The notes below the pieces were generated by a model. It made no database searches. It worked only from the letters and a program-made list of their open reading frames with translations, and was not told where the DNA came from. Below are positions 1-8,706 of a stretch of 64,000 nt of DNA, in pieces. How positions within the stretch are numbered: the stretch's first letter is position 1; the number at the start of each line of letters is the position of its first letter. The DNA lies in contig NZ_CP065707.1 of assembly GCF_016028255.1 (NCBI RefSeq), positions 1,007,001-1,071,000 of the forward strand, read 5' to 3'. The translations under genes were made by a program, and so were the position numbers. The stretch is from Streptococcus oralis. Lineage in GTDB: Bacteria > Bacillota > Bacilli > Lactobacillales > Streptococcaceae.

Positions 1-246
1 ACCTCCAAGATAACTTACTTATTGTTAGGTGTTCCGGCACCTTGTAGAAACGTCGTGCCAATTCACGACATAAACAAGTAAAATGATATTCAATTTCAAA
101 TAGGCTTGAGCCAATGTTTTTATTTTACACTAAATAACTTTAAAAATCAAATATTTTGTCAGTATTTAGATATAAAAAACGAACAAATGTAAGAAAATGG
201 ACAAAAATCCATCATTGGCTAACATTTAGAAGGTTTTTCCATCATA
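1..246. other. non-coding window edge
   Basis: I see no supportable gene here. The minus strand has an open frame of about 40 codons running off the left edge, but I recognise no family and see no ribosome binding site. The stretch from about 115 to 246 is very AT-rich. It could be the tail of something cut by the window edge. Confidence 0.4.
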
Positions 247-296
247 AAAGGGCACATTATTAGGTTTTTAAACACCTGACAATATGCCTTTTTCTA
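247..296. terminator. bidirectional terminator below the VOC/exoA genes
   Basis: A long imperfect inverted repeat with arms of about 23 nt tolerates several G-U pairs and ends in A-runs and T-runs on both sides. It lies just downstream of the minus-strand gene at 328-714, so it probably ends that transcript. Confidence 0.55.
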
Positions 297-327
297 ACTT
301 TAAAGACTTTTCCCAATCTTTATTATT

Positions 328-714
328 CTACTCGCTAAATCTTAAAAAATAGCCATCTGGATCCAAAACTGCAAATTCATGAGGATATATAAAGCTATTT
401 CCTACTCGAAATTCTCTTTTTGTCAGGGGACGATGGATAGGATAGTCAGCTTCCAGCATTTTTTGGTGGAGCTGAGGAACATCTGCAATGCCAAAGGAAA
501 TATTGACACCGCGCCCGAAAGGATAGGTCAGTTGGGCTAATTCTTCTGCGCTGCCTTCTTCTAACATGAGCTGGCAGTCTTCAAGAGAGAGAAAGAGAAA
601 TTTCTCCTCGGGGCGCTCGTATTCGACAGAGAATCCCAACAAGTCGCAGTAGAAGTGGCGTGATTTTTCGATGTCAGATACTACAAATTCAGGAATGATA
701 GCTTGATAGTCCAT
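328..714 (-). CDS. VOC (glyoxalase/bleomycin-resistance fold) family protein
   Basis: This 128-residue protein has the length and pattern of a one-domain VOC protein. The N-terminus reads PEFVVSDIEKSRHFYCDLLG, the family's first beta-alpha unit. The C-terminus ends FAVLDPDGYFLRFSE, the last metal-side strand. VOC members include glyoxalases, dioxygenases and antibiotic-sequestering proteins, and the substrate cannot be read from sequence. The gene starts 11 nt after the exoA stop on the same strand, so the two are probably co-transcribed with exoA first. Resistance-type members look similar, so the call stays at fold level. Confidence 0.85.
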   Translation of the reverse strand: MDYQAIIPEFVVSDIEKSRHFYCDLLGFSVEYERPEEKFLFLSLEDCQLMLEEGSAEELAQLTYPFGRGVNISFGIADVPQLHQKMLEADYPIHRPLTKREFRVGNSFIYPHEFAVLDPDGYFLRFSE

Positions 715-725
715 TAGCTTTCTCC

Positions 726-1553
726 TTAGAGCTCAATCTCCATGACAATGGGTGTGTGGTCTTGGCGCGCACCTGAGTCAATCATATCAGACTTGGTCAC
801 CTTGTCAGCCACGCGGTTGCTTGTCAGCCAGTAGTCGATTCTCCAGCCTGTATTGTTGATTTTAGAAGTCTTGCTGCGTTGTGCCCACCAAGTGTAGCGT
901 TCTGGAACATCGCCGTGAATGTGGCGGAAGGTATCCGTAAATCCAGTTGCCAAGAGGTTGGTAAATCCAGCACGTTCCTCGTCGGTAAATCCAGGTGAAC
1001 GGCGGTTGCTAGCAGGATTTGCAAGGTCGATTTCATTGTGGGCTACGTTGTAGTCACCGGTCGCAAGGACTGGTTTTTCTTTGTCTAGTTCAGCCAAATA
1101 CTCCGCATATTTGACATCCCAGACTTGACGTTCTTCCAAGCGTTTGAGACCGTCGCCAGCGTTTGGAGTGTAAACTTGGGTTACGAAAAATTCATCAAAT
1201 TCTAGAGTGATGATACGGCCTTCCAAGTCCATGGTAGAAGGGGCACCGATTTCTGGGAAGCTGATAGTAGGCGTAAGTTCTTTCTTATAGAGGAACATGG
1301 TTCCAGCATAGCCTTTACGGGCAGGTTCTTGGGAAGAGCGCCACGTGTTTTCGTAACCTGGGAAGAGTTCCTCTAAAATTTCCAAGTGTTTCTTTGTAGG
1401 ACCCTTGGCAGAAAGCTTGGTTTCCTGGATAGCGATGATATCAGCATTTTCAGCGACCAAGGTTTGTAGGACTTCTTGGGACAATTTGGCACGAGCTGAG
1501 TCACTAGTTAGGGCAGCGTTTAGGGAATCAATATTCCATGAGATAAGTTTCAT
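726..1553 (-). CDS. exoA: exodeoxyribonuclease III / AP endonuclease
   Basis: The 275-residue protein belongs to the ExoIII/APE family of the endonuclease-exonuclease-phosphatase superfamily, which cuts 5' to abasic sites in base-excision repair. Visible motifs are the start MKLISWNIDSLNAA, the metal-binding IIAIQETKLS at about residue 40, the catalytic-core GDYNVAH at about 165, and the C-terminal RIDYWLTS and QDHTPIV blocks with the catalytic Asp-His. Length is normal. It is divergent from the DUF3290 gene, with a TGGTATAAT promoter reading minus at 1587-1592. The VOC gene follows directly. Confidence 0.95.
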   Translation of the reverse strand: MKLISWNIDSLNAALTSDSARAKLSQEVLQTLVAENADIIAIQETKLSAKGPTKKHLEILEELFPGYENTWRSSQEPARKGYAGTMFLYKKELTPTISFPEIGAPSTMDLEGRIITLEFDEFFVTQVYTPNAGDGLKRLEERQVWDVKYAEYLAELDKEKPVLATGDYNVAHNEIDLANPASNRRSPGFTDEERAGFTNLLATGFTDTFRHIHGDVPERYTWWAQRSKTSKINNTGWRIDYWLTSNRVADKVTKSDMIDSGARQDHTPIVMEIEL

Positions 1554-1586
1554 AAAGTTACCTTTTTCATTCAGATTATAGATTTT

Positions 1587-1653
1587 ATTATACCAAAAAA
1601 AGGTCTATTTCCCCAACGTATGGCTTGAAAAATCACTCTCTTTCGTTTATAAT
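1587..1653. promoter_or_regulatory. divergent promoters for exoA (minus) and DUF3290-DUF421 (plus)
   Basis: On the minus strand the extended -10 TGGTATAAT lies with its hexamer at 1587-1592 upstream of exoA. On the plus strand TTGAAA at 1625-1630 and TATAAT at 1648-1653 are 17 bp apart, a near-consensus sigma-A promoter for the gene at 1687. Confidence 0.75.
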
Positions 1654-1686
1654 TAAGAATGATTTTATGAAAGGGAGTGAAAATAA

Positions 1687-2142
1687 ATGAAATTTTACTC
1701 ATATGACTATGTACTTAGCCAAATCAGTCAGCAAAATGGCATCATGATTGGCTTTGGAATTGTTCTCCTAGCTATCACAGGATTTTTTGCTTTTAAAGCC
1801 TATCGAGATAAAAAGGGGACTAAGTTTCGGGAATTGGTCATGATTTTGGCCTTGACCTTGGTGGCCATGCTTTTGGTGACAATCTCAAAATACCAGACCA
1901 ATCAAGCCTCTAACAACCAATTTCAAACTTCCCTTCATTTCATAGAGGTTGTTTCCAAAGACTTGGGGGTGGATAAATCAGAAGTTTATGTCAATACTTC
2001 TGCAGCCACTGATGGAGCACTTATCAAGGTAGGTTCAAATTTCTATCGTGCCATGAACGGGAGCCAACCAGACAAGTATCTTTTAGAGAAATTAGAATTG
2101 CATCAAACAGACGCTATTGAATTGGTGGAGGTAAACAAATGA
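1687..2142 (+). CDS. DUF3290 family membrane protein
   Basis: The 151-residue protein has two predicted membrane segments near residues 19-37 and 48-66, followed by a soluble C-terminal domain of about 80 residues. Length and order match DUF3290, a family of unknown function found almost always beside a DUF421 gene in Firmicutes. Here its stop overlaps the start of the DUF421 gene by 4 nt, so the two are translationally coupled and probably work together. The start follows a GGGAGTG ribosome binding site. Confidence 0.8.
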   Translation: MKFYSYDYVLSQISQQNGIMIGFGIVLLAITGFFAFKAYRDKKGTKFRELVMILALTLVAMLLVTISKYQTNQASNNQFQTSLHFIEVVSKDLGVDKSEVYVNTSAATDGALIKVGSNFYRAMNGSQPDKYLLEKLELHQTDAIELVEVNK

Positions 2143-2774
2143 CACTCAATTATATGGAAATTTTAATCAAACTGGCCCTGGGTCTTTTCTCTCTTGTTTT
2201 TGTTATTAATGTGACAGGAAAGGGGAATCTAGCACCTAACTCTGCTATAGACCAAATTCAGAACTATGTTCTTGGTGGTATCATCGGTGGGGTGATTTAC
2301 AATAGTTCAATCAGTATTCTGCAGTACGCAGTGATTTTGATGATGTGGACGATTTTGGTCTTGACCCTCAAGTGGCTCAATAACAATGTTCGTTTTGTCA
2401 AACGCTTGATTGATGGAAAACCAACTCTCCTTATCAAAAATGGGCAGATTGACCCAGAAGCCTGTCGTTCAGTTGGTTTGTCTGCAGCAGAAGTTGCTCT
2501 CAAACTTCGTAGCCAAGGGATTTTCCAGATGAAACAGGTCAAATGCGCTGTGCAGGAGCAAAATGGCCAACTCATCGTGGTCCAAATAGGAGATGAAAAT
2601 CCTAAGTATCCAGTTGTGACTGACGGTGTGATCCAAGTCGATGTCTTGGAGTCGATTGGTCGTAGCGAAGAGTGGTTGCTTGATAATCTCAGCAAACAAG
2701 GACATGACAATGTAGCCAATATCTTTATCGCTGAGTATGACAAGGGTGTCGTCTCAGTCGTAACCTATGAATAA
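2139..2774 (+). CDS. DUF421 (YetF-like) membrane protein
   Basis: The 211-residue protein has three hydrophobic segments in the first 80 residues, then a soluble domain with the family's GKPTLLIKNGQID stretch at about residue 92 and a conserved acidic tail. DUF421/YetF proteins are membrane proteins whose biochemical role is not known to me; in Bacillus some relatives are linked to spore or membrane functions. It overlaps the upstream DUF3290 gene by 4 nt and ends 55 nt before the ABC exporter genes. A hairpin separates them. Confidence 0.8.
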   Translation: MTLNYMEILIKLALGLFSLVFVINVTGKGNLAPNSAIDQIQNYVLGGIIGGVIYNSSISILQYAVILMMWTILVLTLKWLNNNVRFVKRLIDGKPTLLIKNGQIDPEACRSVGLSAAEVALKLRSQGIFQMKQVKCAVQEQNGQLIVVQIGDENPKYPVVTDGVIQVDVLESIGRSEEWLLDNLSKQGHDNVANIFIAEYDKGVVSVVTYE

Positions 2775-2776
2775 GA

Positions 2777-2803
2777 AAAACCTGGGGTCTTGGCCTCAGG
2801 TTT
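2777..2803 (+). terminator. hairpin between the DUF421 gene and the ABC exporter
   Basis: AAACCTG and CAGGTTT arms with inner GG/CC pairs form a strong hairpin, followed only by a weak T-rich tract. It could be a partial terminator that lets some transcription reach the ABC genes, for which I see no separate strong promoter. Confidence 0.45.
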
Positions 2804-2828
2804 CAATTTGCAATCAGAAAGGGATTTT

Positions 2829-4574
2829 ATGTCCATTATTCAAAAACTTTGGTGGTTTTTCAAGTTAGAAAAACACCGTTATTTAGTCGGGATTGTGGCC
2901 CTGATCTTGGTTTCCGTCCTCAATCTTATTCCCCCTATGGTTATGGGGCGGGTCATCGATGCCATCACATCGGGGAAATTAACCCAGCAGGACCTCCTTT
3001 TTGACCTATTTTACTTGCTTCTTGCGGCCTTTGGGATGTACTATCTGCGCTATGTTTGGCGTATGTATATCCTTGGAACTTCCTACCGTTTGGGGCAGAT
3101 TATGCGATCTCGCTTGTTTGAGCATTTTACAAAAATGTCTCCAGCCTTTTATCAGACCTATCGGACGGGGGACCTGATGGCGCATGCAACCAACGATATC
3201 AATGCCTTGACTCGTCTGGCAGGAGGCGGTGTTATGTCTGCCGTGGATGCCTCTATCACGGCTTTAGTGACCTTGCTGACCATGCTCTTTAGCATTTCTT
3301 GGCAAATGACTCTGGTTGCCATTTTACCCCTGCCTTTCATGGCTTATGCGACCAGTCGTTTAGGGAGAAAGACTCATAAGGCTTTCGGAGAATCGCAGGT
3401 TGCCTTTTCTGAACTCAATAACAAGGTGCAGGAGTCTGTATCAGGTATTAAAGTGACCAAGTCTTTCGGTTATCAGGCGGACGAGTTGAAGTCCTTTCAG
3501 GCAGTCAATGAATTGACCTTCCAAAAGAACCTCCAAACCATGAAATACGATAGTCTCTTTGACCCTATGGTTCTCTTATTTGTTGGTTCCTCTTATGTTT
3601 TAACGCTTTTGGTAGGCTCCTTGATGGTTCAGAAAGGGCAAATCACGGTTGGGAATCTAGTTACCTTTATCAGCTACTTGGATATGCTGGTTTGGCCTCT
3701 TATGGCCATCGGCTTCCTCTTTAATATTACCCAGCGAGGGAAGGTTTCCTACCAGCGGATTGAAGATCTTTTGTCTCAGGAATCACCCGTACAAGCCCCT
3801 GAGTTTCCTCTAGACAGTATCGAAAATGGGCGCTTGCAGTATGCCATTGATAGCTTTGCCTTTGAAAATGAGGAAACACTGACAAATGTTCACTTTAGTT
3901 TGGAAAAAGGTCAAACGCTGGGCTTGGTTGGGCAAACAGGCTCTGGGAAAACATCTCTAATCAAACTGCTCTTGCGTGAATACGATGTGGACAAGGGTGC
4001 AATTTACCTAAACGGTCATAATATTCGTGACTATCGTCTGACAGACCTTCGCAGTCTCATGGGCTATGTTCCTCAGGACCAGTTCCTCTTTGCGACTTCG
4101 ATTTTAGACAATATCCGCTTTGGCAAACCTAACTTGCCCCTTTCAGCGGTCGAGAAAGCGACTAAGCTAGCTCAAGTTTATCAAGACATTGTAGACATGC
4201 CTCAAGGATTTGATACACTGATTGGTGAAAAGGGAGTCAGTCTTTCTGGTGGTCAAAAGCAGCGTCTGGCCATGAGTCGGGCTATGATTTTAGACCCTGA
4301 TATCTTGATTTTGGATGATTCTTTGTCGGCCGTGGATGCCAAGACGGAGTATGCGATTATTGACAACCTCAAGGAGACGCGAAAGGACAAGACAACCATT
4401 ATTACGGCTCATCGCCTGAGTGCAGTTGTCCATGCAGATTTGATTTTAGTCCTGCAAAATGGACAGATTATCGAACGAGGTAGGCACGATGACTTGCTAG
4501 CCTTGGATGGCTGGTATGCCCAAACCTACCAGTCTCAGCAACTGGAAATGAAGGGAGAAGAAGATGCAGAATAA
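2829..4574 (+). CDS. ABC exporter half-transporter A (degenerate-site subunit)
   Basis: The 581-residue half-transporter has six membrane segments in residues 1-310 and a nucleotide-binding domain in about 345-575. It shows Walker A GQTGSGKT, signature LSGGQ, and Walker B ILILDD, where Asp replaces the usual catalytic Glu. I chose ATG 2829, which follows an AAAGGG site; an in-frame upstream start has no site. It overlaps the next half-transporter by 11 nt. The paired, complementary degeneracy of the two proteins points to an asymmetric heterodimeric exporter of the TM287/288 or BmrCD type. Substrate is unknown; multidrug or lipid-like compounds are usual for the class. I think this is the pneumococcal SP_1839/SP_1840-type pair rather than PatAB, but that is from memory. 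Confidence 0.88.
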   Translation: MSIIQKLWWFFKLEKHRYLVGIVALILVSVLNLIPPMVMGRVIDAITSGKLTQQDLLFDLFYLLLAAFGMYYLRYVWRMYILGTSYRLGQIMRSRLFEHFTKMSPAFYQTYRTGDLMAHATNDINALTRLAGGGVMSAVDASITALVTLLTMLFSISWQMTLVAILPLPFMAYATSRLGRKTHKAFGESQVAFSELNNKVQESVSGIKVTKSFGYQADELKSFQAVNELTFQKNLQTMKYDSLFDPMVLLFVGSSYVLTLLVGSLMVQKGQITVGNLVTFISYLDMLVWPLMAIGFLFNITQRGKVSYQRIEDLLSQESPVQAPEFPLDSIENGRLQYAIDSFAFENEETLTNVHFSLEKGQTLGLVGQTGSGKTSLIKLLLREYDVDKGAIYLNGHNIRDYRLTDLRSLMGYVPQDQFLFATSILDNIRFGKPNLPLSAVEKATKLAQVYQDIVDMPQGFDTLIGEKGVSLSGGQKQRLAMSRAMILDPDILILDDSLSAVDAKTEYAIIDNLKETRKDKTTIITAHRLSAVVHADLILVLQNGQIIERGRHDDLLALDGWYAQTYQSQQLEMKGEEDAE

Positions 4575-6306
4575 ACAAGAACAATGGGCTGTATTGAAGC
4601 GCTTGATGTCCTATCTCAAGCCCTATGGACTCCTGACTTTTTTGGCACTCAGTTTTCTCCTTGCGACGACGGTCATTAAAAGTGTCATTCCCCTTGTAGC
4701 TTCCCACTTTATCGACCAGTACCTCAGTAATCTTAATCAACTGGCCGTGACCGTTTTGCTGGCCTACTATGGCCTTTATCTCCTACAAACTCTAGTTCAG
4801 TATGTCGGGAATCTTCTCTTTGCGCGGGTATCCTACAGTATTGTTAGAGATATTCGTCGCGATGCCTTTGCCAATATGGAGAAACTGGGCATGTCTTATT
4901 TTGACAAGACGCCAGCAGGCTCCATCGTTTCTCGTTTGACCAATGATACCGAGACCATCAGTGATATGTTTTCAGGGATTTTATCCAGCTTTATCTCAGC
5001 AGTTTTCATTTTTCTAACAACCCTTTATACCATGTTGGTGCTGGATTTTCGTTTGACAGCTTTAGTCCTGCTCTTTCTACCCTTGATTTTCCTGTTGGTC
5101 AATCTCTACCGGAAAAAGTCAGTGAAAATCATCGAAAAAACCAGAAGTCTCTTGTCAGATATCAATAGTAAGCTGGCAGAGAATATCGAGGGAATCAGGA
5201 TTATCCAGGCCTTTAATCAAGAGAAGCGCCTGCAGGCAGAATTTGATGAAATCAACCAAGAACATTTGGTCTATGCCAACCGTTCTGTAGCCTTGGATGC
5301 CCTCTTTTTGAGACCTGCCATGAGTTTGTTGAAACTCCTAGGCTACGCAGTTTTGATGGCCTATTTTGGCTACCGTGGGCTTTATCTGGGAATAACAGCA
5401 GGAACTATGTATGCCTTTATCCAGTACATCAATCGTCTCTTTGACCCCTTGATTGAGGTGACGCAAAACTTTTCAACCCTTCAAACTTCTATGGTTTCTG
5501 CAGGCCGTGTTTTTGCCTTGATTGATGAGAGGACCTATGAACCCCTTCAAAAGGATAGCCAAGCAAAGATTACAGAAGGCAATATTCGTTTTGAACATGT
5601 GTGTTTCTCATATGATGGCAAACACCCGATTCTGGATGACATTTCTTTTTCAGTTAACAAGGGGGAAACCATTGCCTTTGTAGGTCATACAGGTTCGGGG
5701 AAATCATCTATTATCAATGTCCTCATGCGTTTTTATGAATTTCAGTCAGGCCGAGTTCTCTTGGATGGTGTGGATATTAGGGACTACAGTCAGGAAGAGC
5801 TGAGAAAGAACATCGGTCTGGTCTTGCAGGATCCCTTCCTCTATCATGGGACTATCAAGTCCAATATCGCCATGTACCAAGATCTTAGTGATGAAGAGGT
5901 CCAGGCTGCGGCTGCCTTTGTCGATGCAGATTCCTTTATTCAGGACCTTCCGCAGGGTTATGATGCCCCTGTTTCTGAGCGTGGTTCGAGCTTCTCTACT
6001 GGCCAGCGTCAGCTTCTTGCCTTTGCCAGAACAGTCGCCAGTCAGCCTAAAATCCTGATTTTGGATGAAGCAACAGCCAATATTGACTCTGAAACAGAAA
6101 GCTTGGTTCAAGCTTCCCTAGCCAAGATGAGGCAGGGGCGGACGACCATTGCTATCGCCCACCGCCTTTCTACCATCCAAGACGCCAACTGCATTTATGT
6201 CTTGGATAAGGGGCGCATCATCGAGAGTGGAACCCATGAGGAACTCTTGGCCTTGGGAGGAACCTATCACAAGATGTATCGTTTGCAGGCTGGAGCCATG
6301 TCCTAA
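4564..6306 (+). CDS. ABC exporter half-transporter B (catalytic-site subunit)
   Basis: The 580-residue half-transporter has six membrane segments in about residues 20-320 and a nucleotide-binding domain in about 345-575. Walker A is GHTGSGKS and Walker B ILILDEAT keeps the catalytic Glu, but the signature is FSTGQ instead of LSGGQ. In a heterodimer the intact Walker B here would face the intact LSGGQ of subunit A, giving one competent ATP site and one degenerate site. It starts inside the end of subunit A, so the two are translationally coupled. No strong terminator follows; a new promoter begins at about 6334. Confidence 0.9.
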   Translation: MQNKQEQWAVLKRLMSYLKPYGLLTFLALSFLLATTVIKSVIPLVASHFIDQYLSNLNQLAVTVLLAYYGLYLLQTLVQYVGNLLFARVSYSIVRDIRRDAFANMEKLGMSYFDKTPAGSIVSRLTNDTETISDMFSGILSSFISAVFIFLTTLYTMLVLDFRLTALVLLFLPLIFLLVNLYRKKSVKIIEKTRSLLSDINSKLAENIEGIRIIQAFNQEKRLQAEFDEINQEHLVYANRSVALDALFLRPAMSLLKLLGYAVLMAYFGYRGLYLGITAGTMYAFIQYINRLFDPLIEVTQNFSTLQTSMVSAGRVFALIDERTYEPLQKDSQAKITEGNIRFEHVCFSYDGKHPILDDISFSVNKGETIAFVGHTGSGKSSIINVLMRFYEFQSGRVLLDGVDIRDYSQEELRKNIGLVLQDPFLYHGTIKSNIAMYQDLSDEEVQAAAAFVDADSFIQDLPQGYDAPVSERGSSFSTGQRQLLAFARTVASQPKILILDEATANIDSETESLVQASLAKMRQGRTTIAIAHRLSTIQDANCIYVLDKGRIIESGTHEELLALGGTYHKMYRLQAGAMS

Positions 6307-6333
6307 TAAGAATTCCTCCAAATTACAGCTTTC

Positions 6334-6364
6334 TTGCACCGCCTTTTCCATTTTGTGGTATAAT
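6334..6364 (+). promoter_or_regulatory. promoter for the sugar transferase gene
   Basis: An extended -10 TGGTATAAT (hexamer 6359-6364) with an imperfect -35 TTGCAC at 6334-6339, 19 bp apart. A second TATAAT at 6384-6389 lacks a properly spaced -35. AAAGGAG precedes ATG 6410. Confidence 0.55.
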
Positions 6365-6409
6365 GAAAAATGTTGACAAATAGTATAATAAAAACAAAGG
6401 AGAAACAGC

Positions 6410-7102
6410 ATGCTGAAATGGGAAGACTTGCCCGTGGAAATGCAATCAAGCGAGGTTGAGTCTTACTACCAGCTTGTCTCTAAAAGGAAGGGTTCGCTGA
6501 TTTTCAAGCGTTGTCTGGATTGGGTTCTGGCCCTGTTTTTGCTACTTTTGACTTCTCCCGTCTTTCTCATCTTGAGTATTTGGATCAAGTTGGATAGCAA
6601 GGGACCTGTCATTTACAAGCAAGAGCGCGTGACCCAGTACAACCGTCCGTTCAAGATTTGGAAGTTCCGTACTATGGTAACGGATGCGGATAAAAAAGGA
6701 AGTCTGGTGACTTCTGCTAACGATAGCCGCATTACCAAAGTGGGAAATTTCATTCGTCGTGTGCGCTTGGATGAACTGCCTCAGCTGGTCAATGTCCTTA
6801 AAGGCGAGATGTCTTTTGTCGGTACACGACCTGAAGTGCCACGTTATACCGAGCAGTATAGTCCTGAAATGATGGCGACCTTGCTCTTGCCAGCAGGAAT
6901 CACCTCTCCAGCCAGCATCAACTACAAGGATGAGGATACGATCATCAGCCAAATGACGGAGAAAGGTCTATCAGTTGACAAGGCCTATGTCGAACACGTC
7001 CTTCCTGAAAAGATGCGCTATAACCTCGCCTATCTCCGAGAGTTTAGTTTCCTTGGAGACATCAAAATCATGTTTCAAACCGTGTTTGAAGTGCTAAAAT
7101 AA
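6410..7102 (+). CDS. undecaprenyl-phosphate sugar-1-phosphate transferase
   Basis: The 230-residue protein is a bacterial sugar transferase of the PglC/WbaP C-terminal type, which moves a sugar-1-phosphate from a UDP-sugar onto undecaprenyl phosphate at the membrane. One membrane segment lies near residues 32-53. The catalytic core is visible as KFRTMVTDAD, RRVRLDELPQL and MSFVGTRPEVP. It is followed 42 nt later by a DegT-type aminotransferase. In S. pneumoniae R6 I recall the equivalent pair (spr1655/spr1654) being assigned to the AATGal-starting step of teichoic acid synthesis. A capsule role is the alternative, but no capsule genes are nearby. Confidence 0.88.
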   Translation: MLKWEDLPVEMQSSEVESYYQLVSKRKGSLIFKRCLDWVLALFLLLLTSPVFLILSIWIKLDSKGPVIYKQERVTQYNRPFKIWKFRTMVTDADKKGSLVTSANDSRITKVGNFIRRVRLDELPQLVNVLKGEMSFVGTRPEVPRYTEQYSPEMMATLLLPAGITSPASINYKDEDTIISQMTEKGLSVDKAYVEHVLPEKMRYNLAYLREFSFLGDIKIMFQTVFEVLK

Positions 7103-7144
7103 AGTAGTCATGAGAAAATGAGTACAGATAAAAGGAGCAAATCA

Positions 7145-8374
7145 ATGCCAAATTACAATATTCCATTTTCACCACCCGATATTACCGAAGCTGAAATTGC
7201 TGAAGTAGCGGATACCCTTCGTTCTGGTTGGATCACAACAGGTCCGAAGACAAAAGAACTGGAGCGTCGCTTGTCCCAATACACACAGACATCTAAGACT
7301 GTCTGCCTCAACTCTGCGACAGCCGCTCTTGAGTTGATTTTGCGTGTTTTGGAAGTGGGCCCTGGTGATGAAGTCATCGTTCCAGCCATGACCTATACAG
7401 CTTCATGTAGTGTCATCACACACGTAGGAGCGACACCTGTCATGGTGGATATTCAAGCAGATACGTTTGAGATGGACTATGACCTTCTTGAGCAAGCCAT
7501 CACTGAAAAGACTAAGGTGATCATCCCAGTAGACCTTGCAGGGATTGTTTGCAACTATGACCGTTTGTTCCAAATTGTGGAGAAGAAACGCGACCTCTTT
7601 ACTGCTTCAAGCAAGTGGCAAAAGGTCTTTAACCGTATTGTGATTGTCTCTGATAGTGCCCATGCTTTGGGATCAACTTATAAAGGACACCCCGCTGGCT
7701 CTATCGCTGACTTTACTTCCTTCTCATTCCATGCTGTTAAAAACTTTACAACGGCTGAGGGAGGAAGTGCGACTTGGAAGGCCAATCCAGCGATTGATGA
7801 CGAAGAGATGTACAAGGAATTCCAAATCCTTTCCCTTCATGGTCAGACTAAGGATGCTCTTGCTAAGATGCAATTGGGTTCATGGGAGTACGATATCGTA
7901 ACACCGGCCTACAAGTGCAACATGACGGATATCATGGCTTCGATAGGTTTGGTACAATTGGATCGTTACCCTGGTTTGTTGCAACGTCGTAAGGACATCG
8001 TGGACCGCTATGATCGTGGTTTTGCGGGTACTCGTATTCACCCATTGGCACACAAGACTGATACTGTCGAATCTTGTCGTCACCTCTACATCACCCATGT
8101 AGAAGGTGCTAGCCTAGAAGAGCGTAACCAAATCATCCAAGAATTGGCTAAAGCAGGAATTGCAAGTAACGTACATTACAAACCACTTCCTCTCTTGACA
8201 GCCTATAAGAATCTTGGCTTCGATATGGCAGATTATCCAAGAGCCTATGCCTTCTTTGAAAATGAAATTACGCTCCCTCTTCATACAAAATTAAGCGATG
8301 ATGAAGTCGACTATATCGTTAAGACTTTGGTGAGAATTTCCGAAGAAATCCTCGGTTCTGGAAAAAAATCATAA
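7145..8374 (+). CDS. DegT/DnrJ/EryC1 sugar aminotransferase
   Basis: The 409-residue PLP-dependent enzyme belongs to the sugar aminotransferases that add an amino group to a nucleotide-linked ketosugar. The substrate loop GWITTGPKTKELE, the PLP-contacting DSAHALGS and the Schiff-base lysine in FHAVKNFTTAEGG at about residue 203 are visible. I chose ATG 7145, with AAGGAG 8 nt upstream, over the in-frame ATG 7118, which has none. It follows the sugar transferase in one operon. This fits synthesis of 2-acetamido-4-amino-2,4,6-trideoxygalactose (AATGal) for teichoic acids; that link is inferred from context. Confidence 0.9.
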   Translation: MPNYNIPFSPPDITEAEIAEVADTLRSGWITTGPKTKELERRLSQYTQTSKTVCLNSATAALELILRVLEVGPGDEVIVPAMTYTASCSVITHVGATPVMVDIQADTFEMDYDLLEQAITEKTKVIIPVDLAGIVCNYDRLFQIVEKKRDLFTASSKWQKVFNRIVIVSDSAHALGSTYKGHPAGSIADFTSFSFHAVKNFTTAEGGSATWKANPAIDDEEMYKEFQILSLHGQTKDALAKMQLGSWEYDIVTPAYKCNMTDIMASIGLVQLDRYPGLLQRRKDIVDRYDRGFAGTRIHPLAHKTDTVESCRHLYITHVEGASLEERNQIIQELAKAGIASNVHYKPLPLLTAYKNLGFDMADYPRAYAFFENEITLPLHTKLSDDEVDYIVKTLVRISEEILGSGKKS

Positions 8375-8381
8375 AAAAATC

Positions 8382-8410
8382 TTGACAAAGATAGAACAAT
8401 AACATATAAT
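8382..8410 (+). promoter_or_regulatory. sigma-A promoter of the tryptophan locus
   Basis: Perfect TTGACA at 8382-8387 and perfect TATAAT at 8405-8410 with a 17-bp spacer. It is the only clear promoter I find before the trp genes, so it probably drives the trpB paralogue and, by read-through, the trp operon. Confidence 0.9.
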
Positions 8411-8416
8411 ATTCTC

Positions 8417-8673
8417 AATAAATCAGAAAAGTAACTATGTTTGATCTTCAGGGAGCCTGTGGTGATTGTGAACAGGTGGTTGGAAGTAGTGAAAGTGGGC
8501 TGATTTTAAAAATGAATTTGAAACAATGAAAATTCGGTGCGCACACCTTACAGTGCAACTTGTTGTTAGACAAGGCAGAGATGTAAGGGGGGATAGTCCC
8601 TTTATAATTGAGGTGGCACCGCGTTACCAACGCCCTCACACGGAAGTAGATTCTGTGTGTGGGCTTTTTTCAT
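8417..8673 (+). promoter_or_regulatory. T-box leader 1 (tRNA-Trp sensing), before the trpB paralogue
   Basis: The T-box consensus AATTGAGGTGGCACCGCG lies at 8606-8623. It is followed by a terminator hairpin (CCTCACAC ... GTGTGTGGG, 8633-8662) and a T-run. Stem I carries the usual GGGAGCCTGTGGTGATTGTG distal features at about 8453-8472. The likely specifier codon is TGG (Trp) at 8496-8498, placed by comparison with the second leader. Uncharged tRNA-Trp should stabilise the antiterminator and permit transcription. Confidence 0.88.
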
Positions 8674-8706
8674 ATCTTTAAATTAATACTGAAAGAGGAA
8701 AATTTT

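Noticed and set aside
3..115. Open minus-strand frame of about 38 codons at the left edge
   Set aside because: No family, no ribosome binding site, and the context is cut by the window; I could not support it as a gene.
2829..6306. Identification of the exporter pair as PatA/PatB (fluoroquinolone efflux)
   Set aside because: The neighbours (exoA upstream, AATGal genes downstream) match a different pneumococcal locus from patAB as I recall it, so no gene symbol is given.
6373..6389. TTGACA close to TATAAT upstream of the sugar transferase gene
   Set aside because: The hexamers are only a few bases apart, so they cannot form one promoter; the upstream extended -10 is a better candidate.
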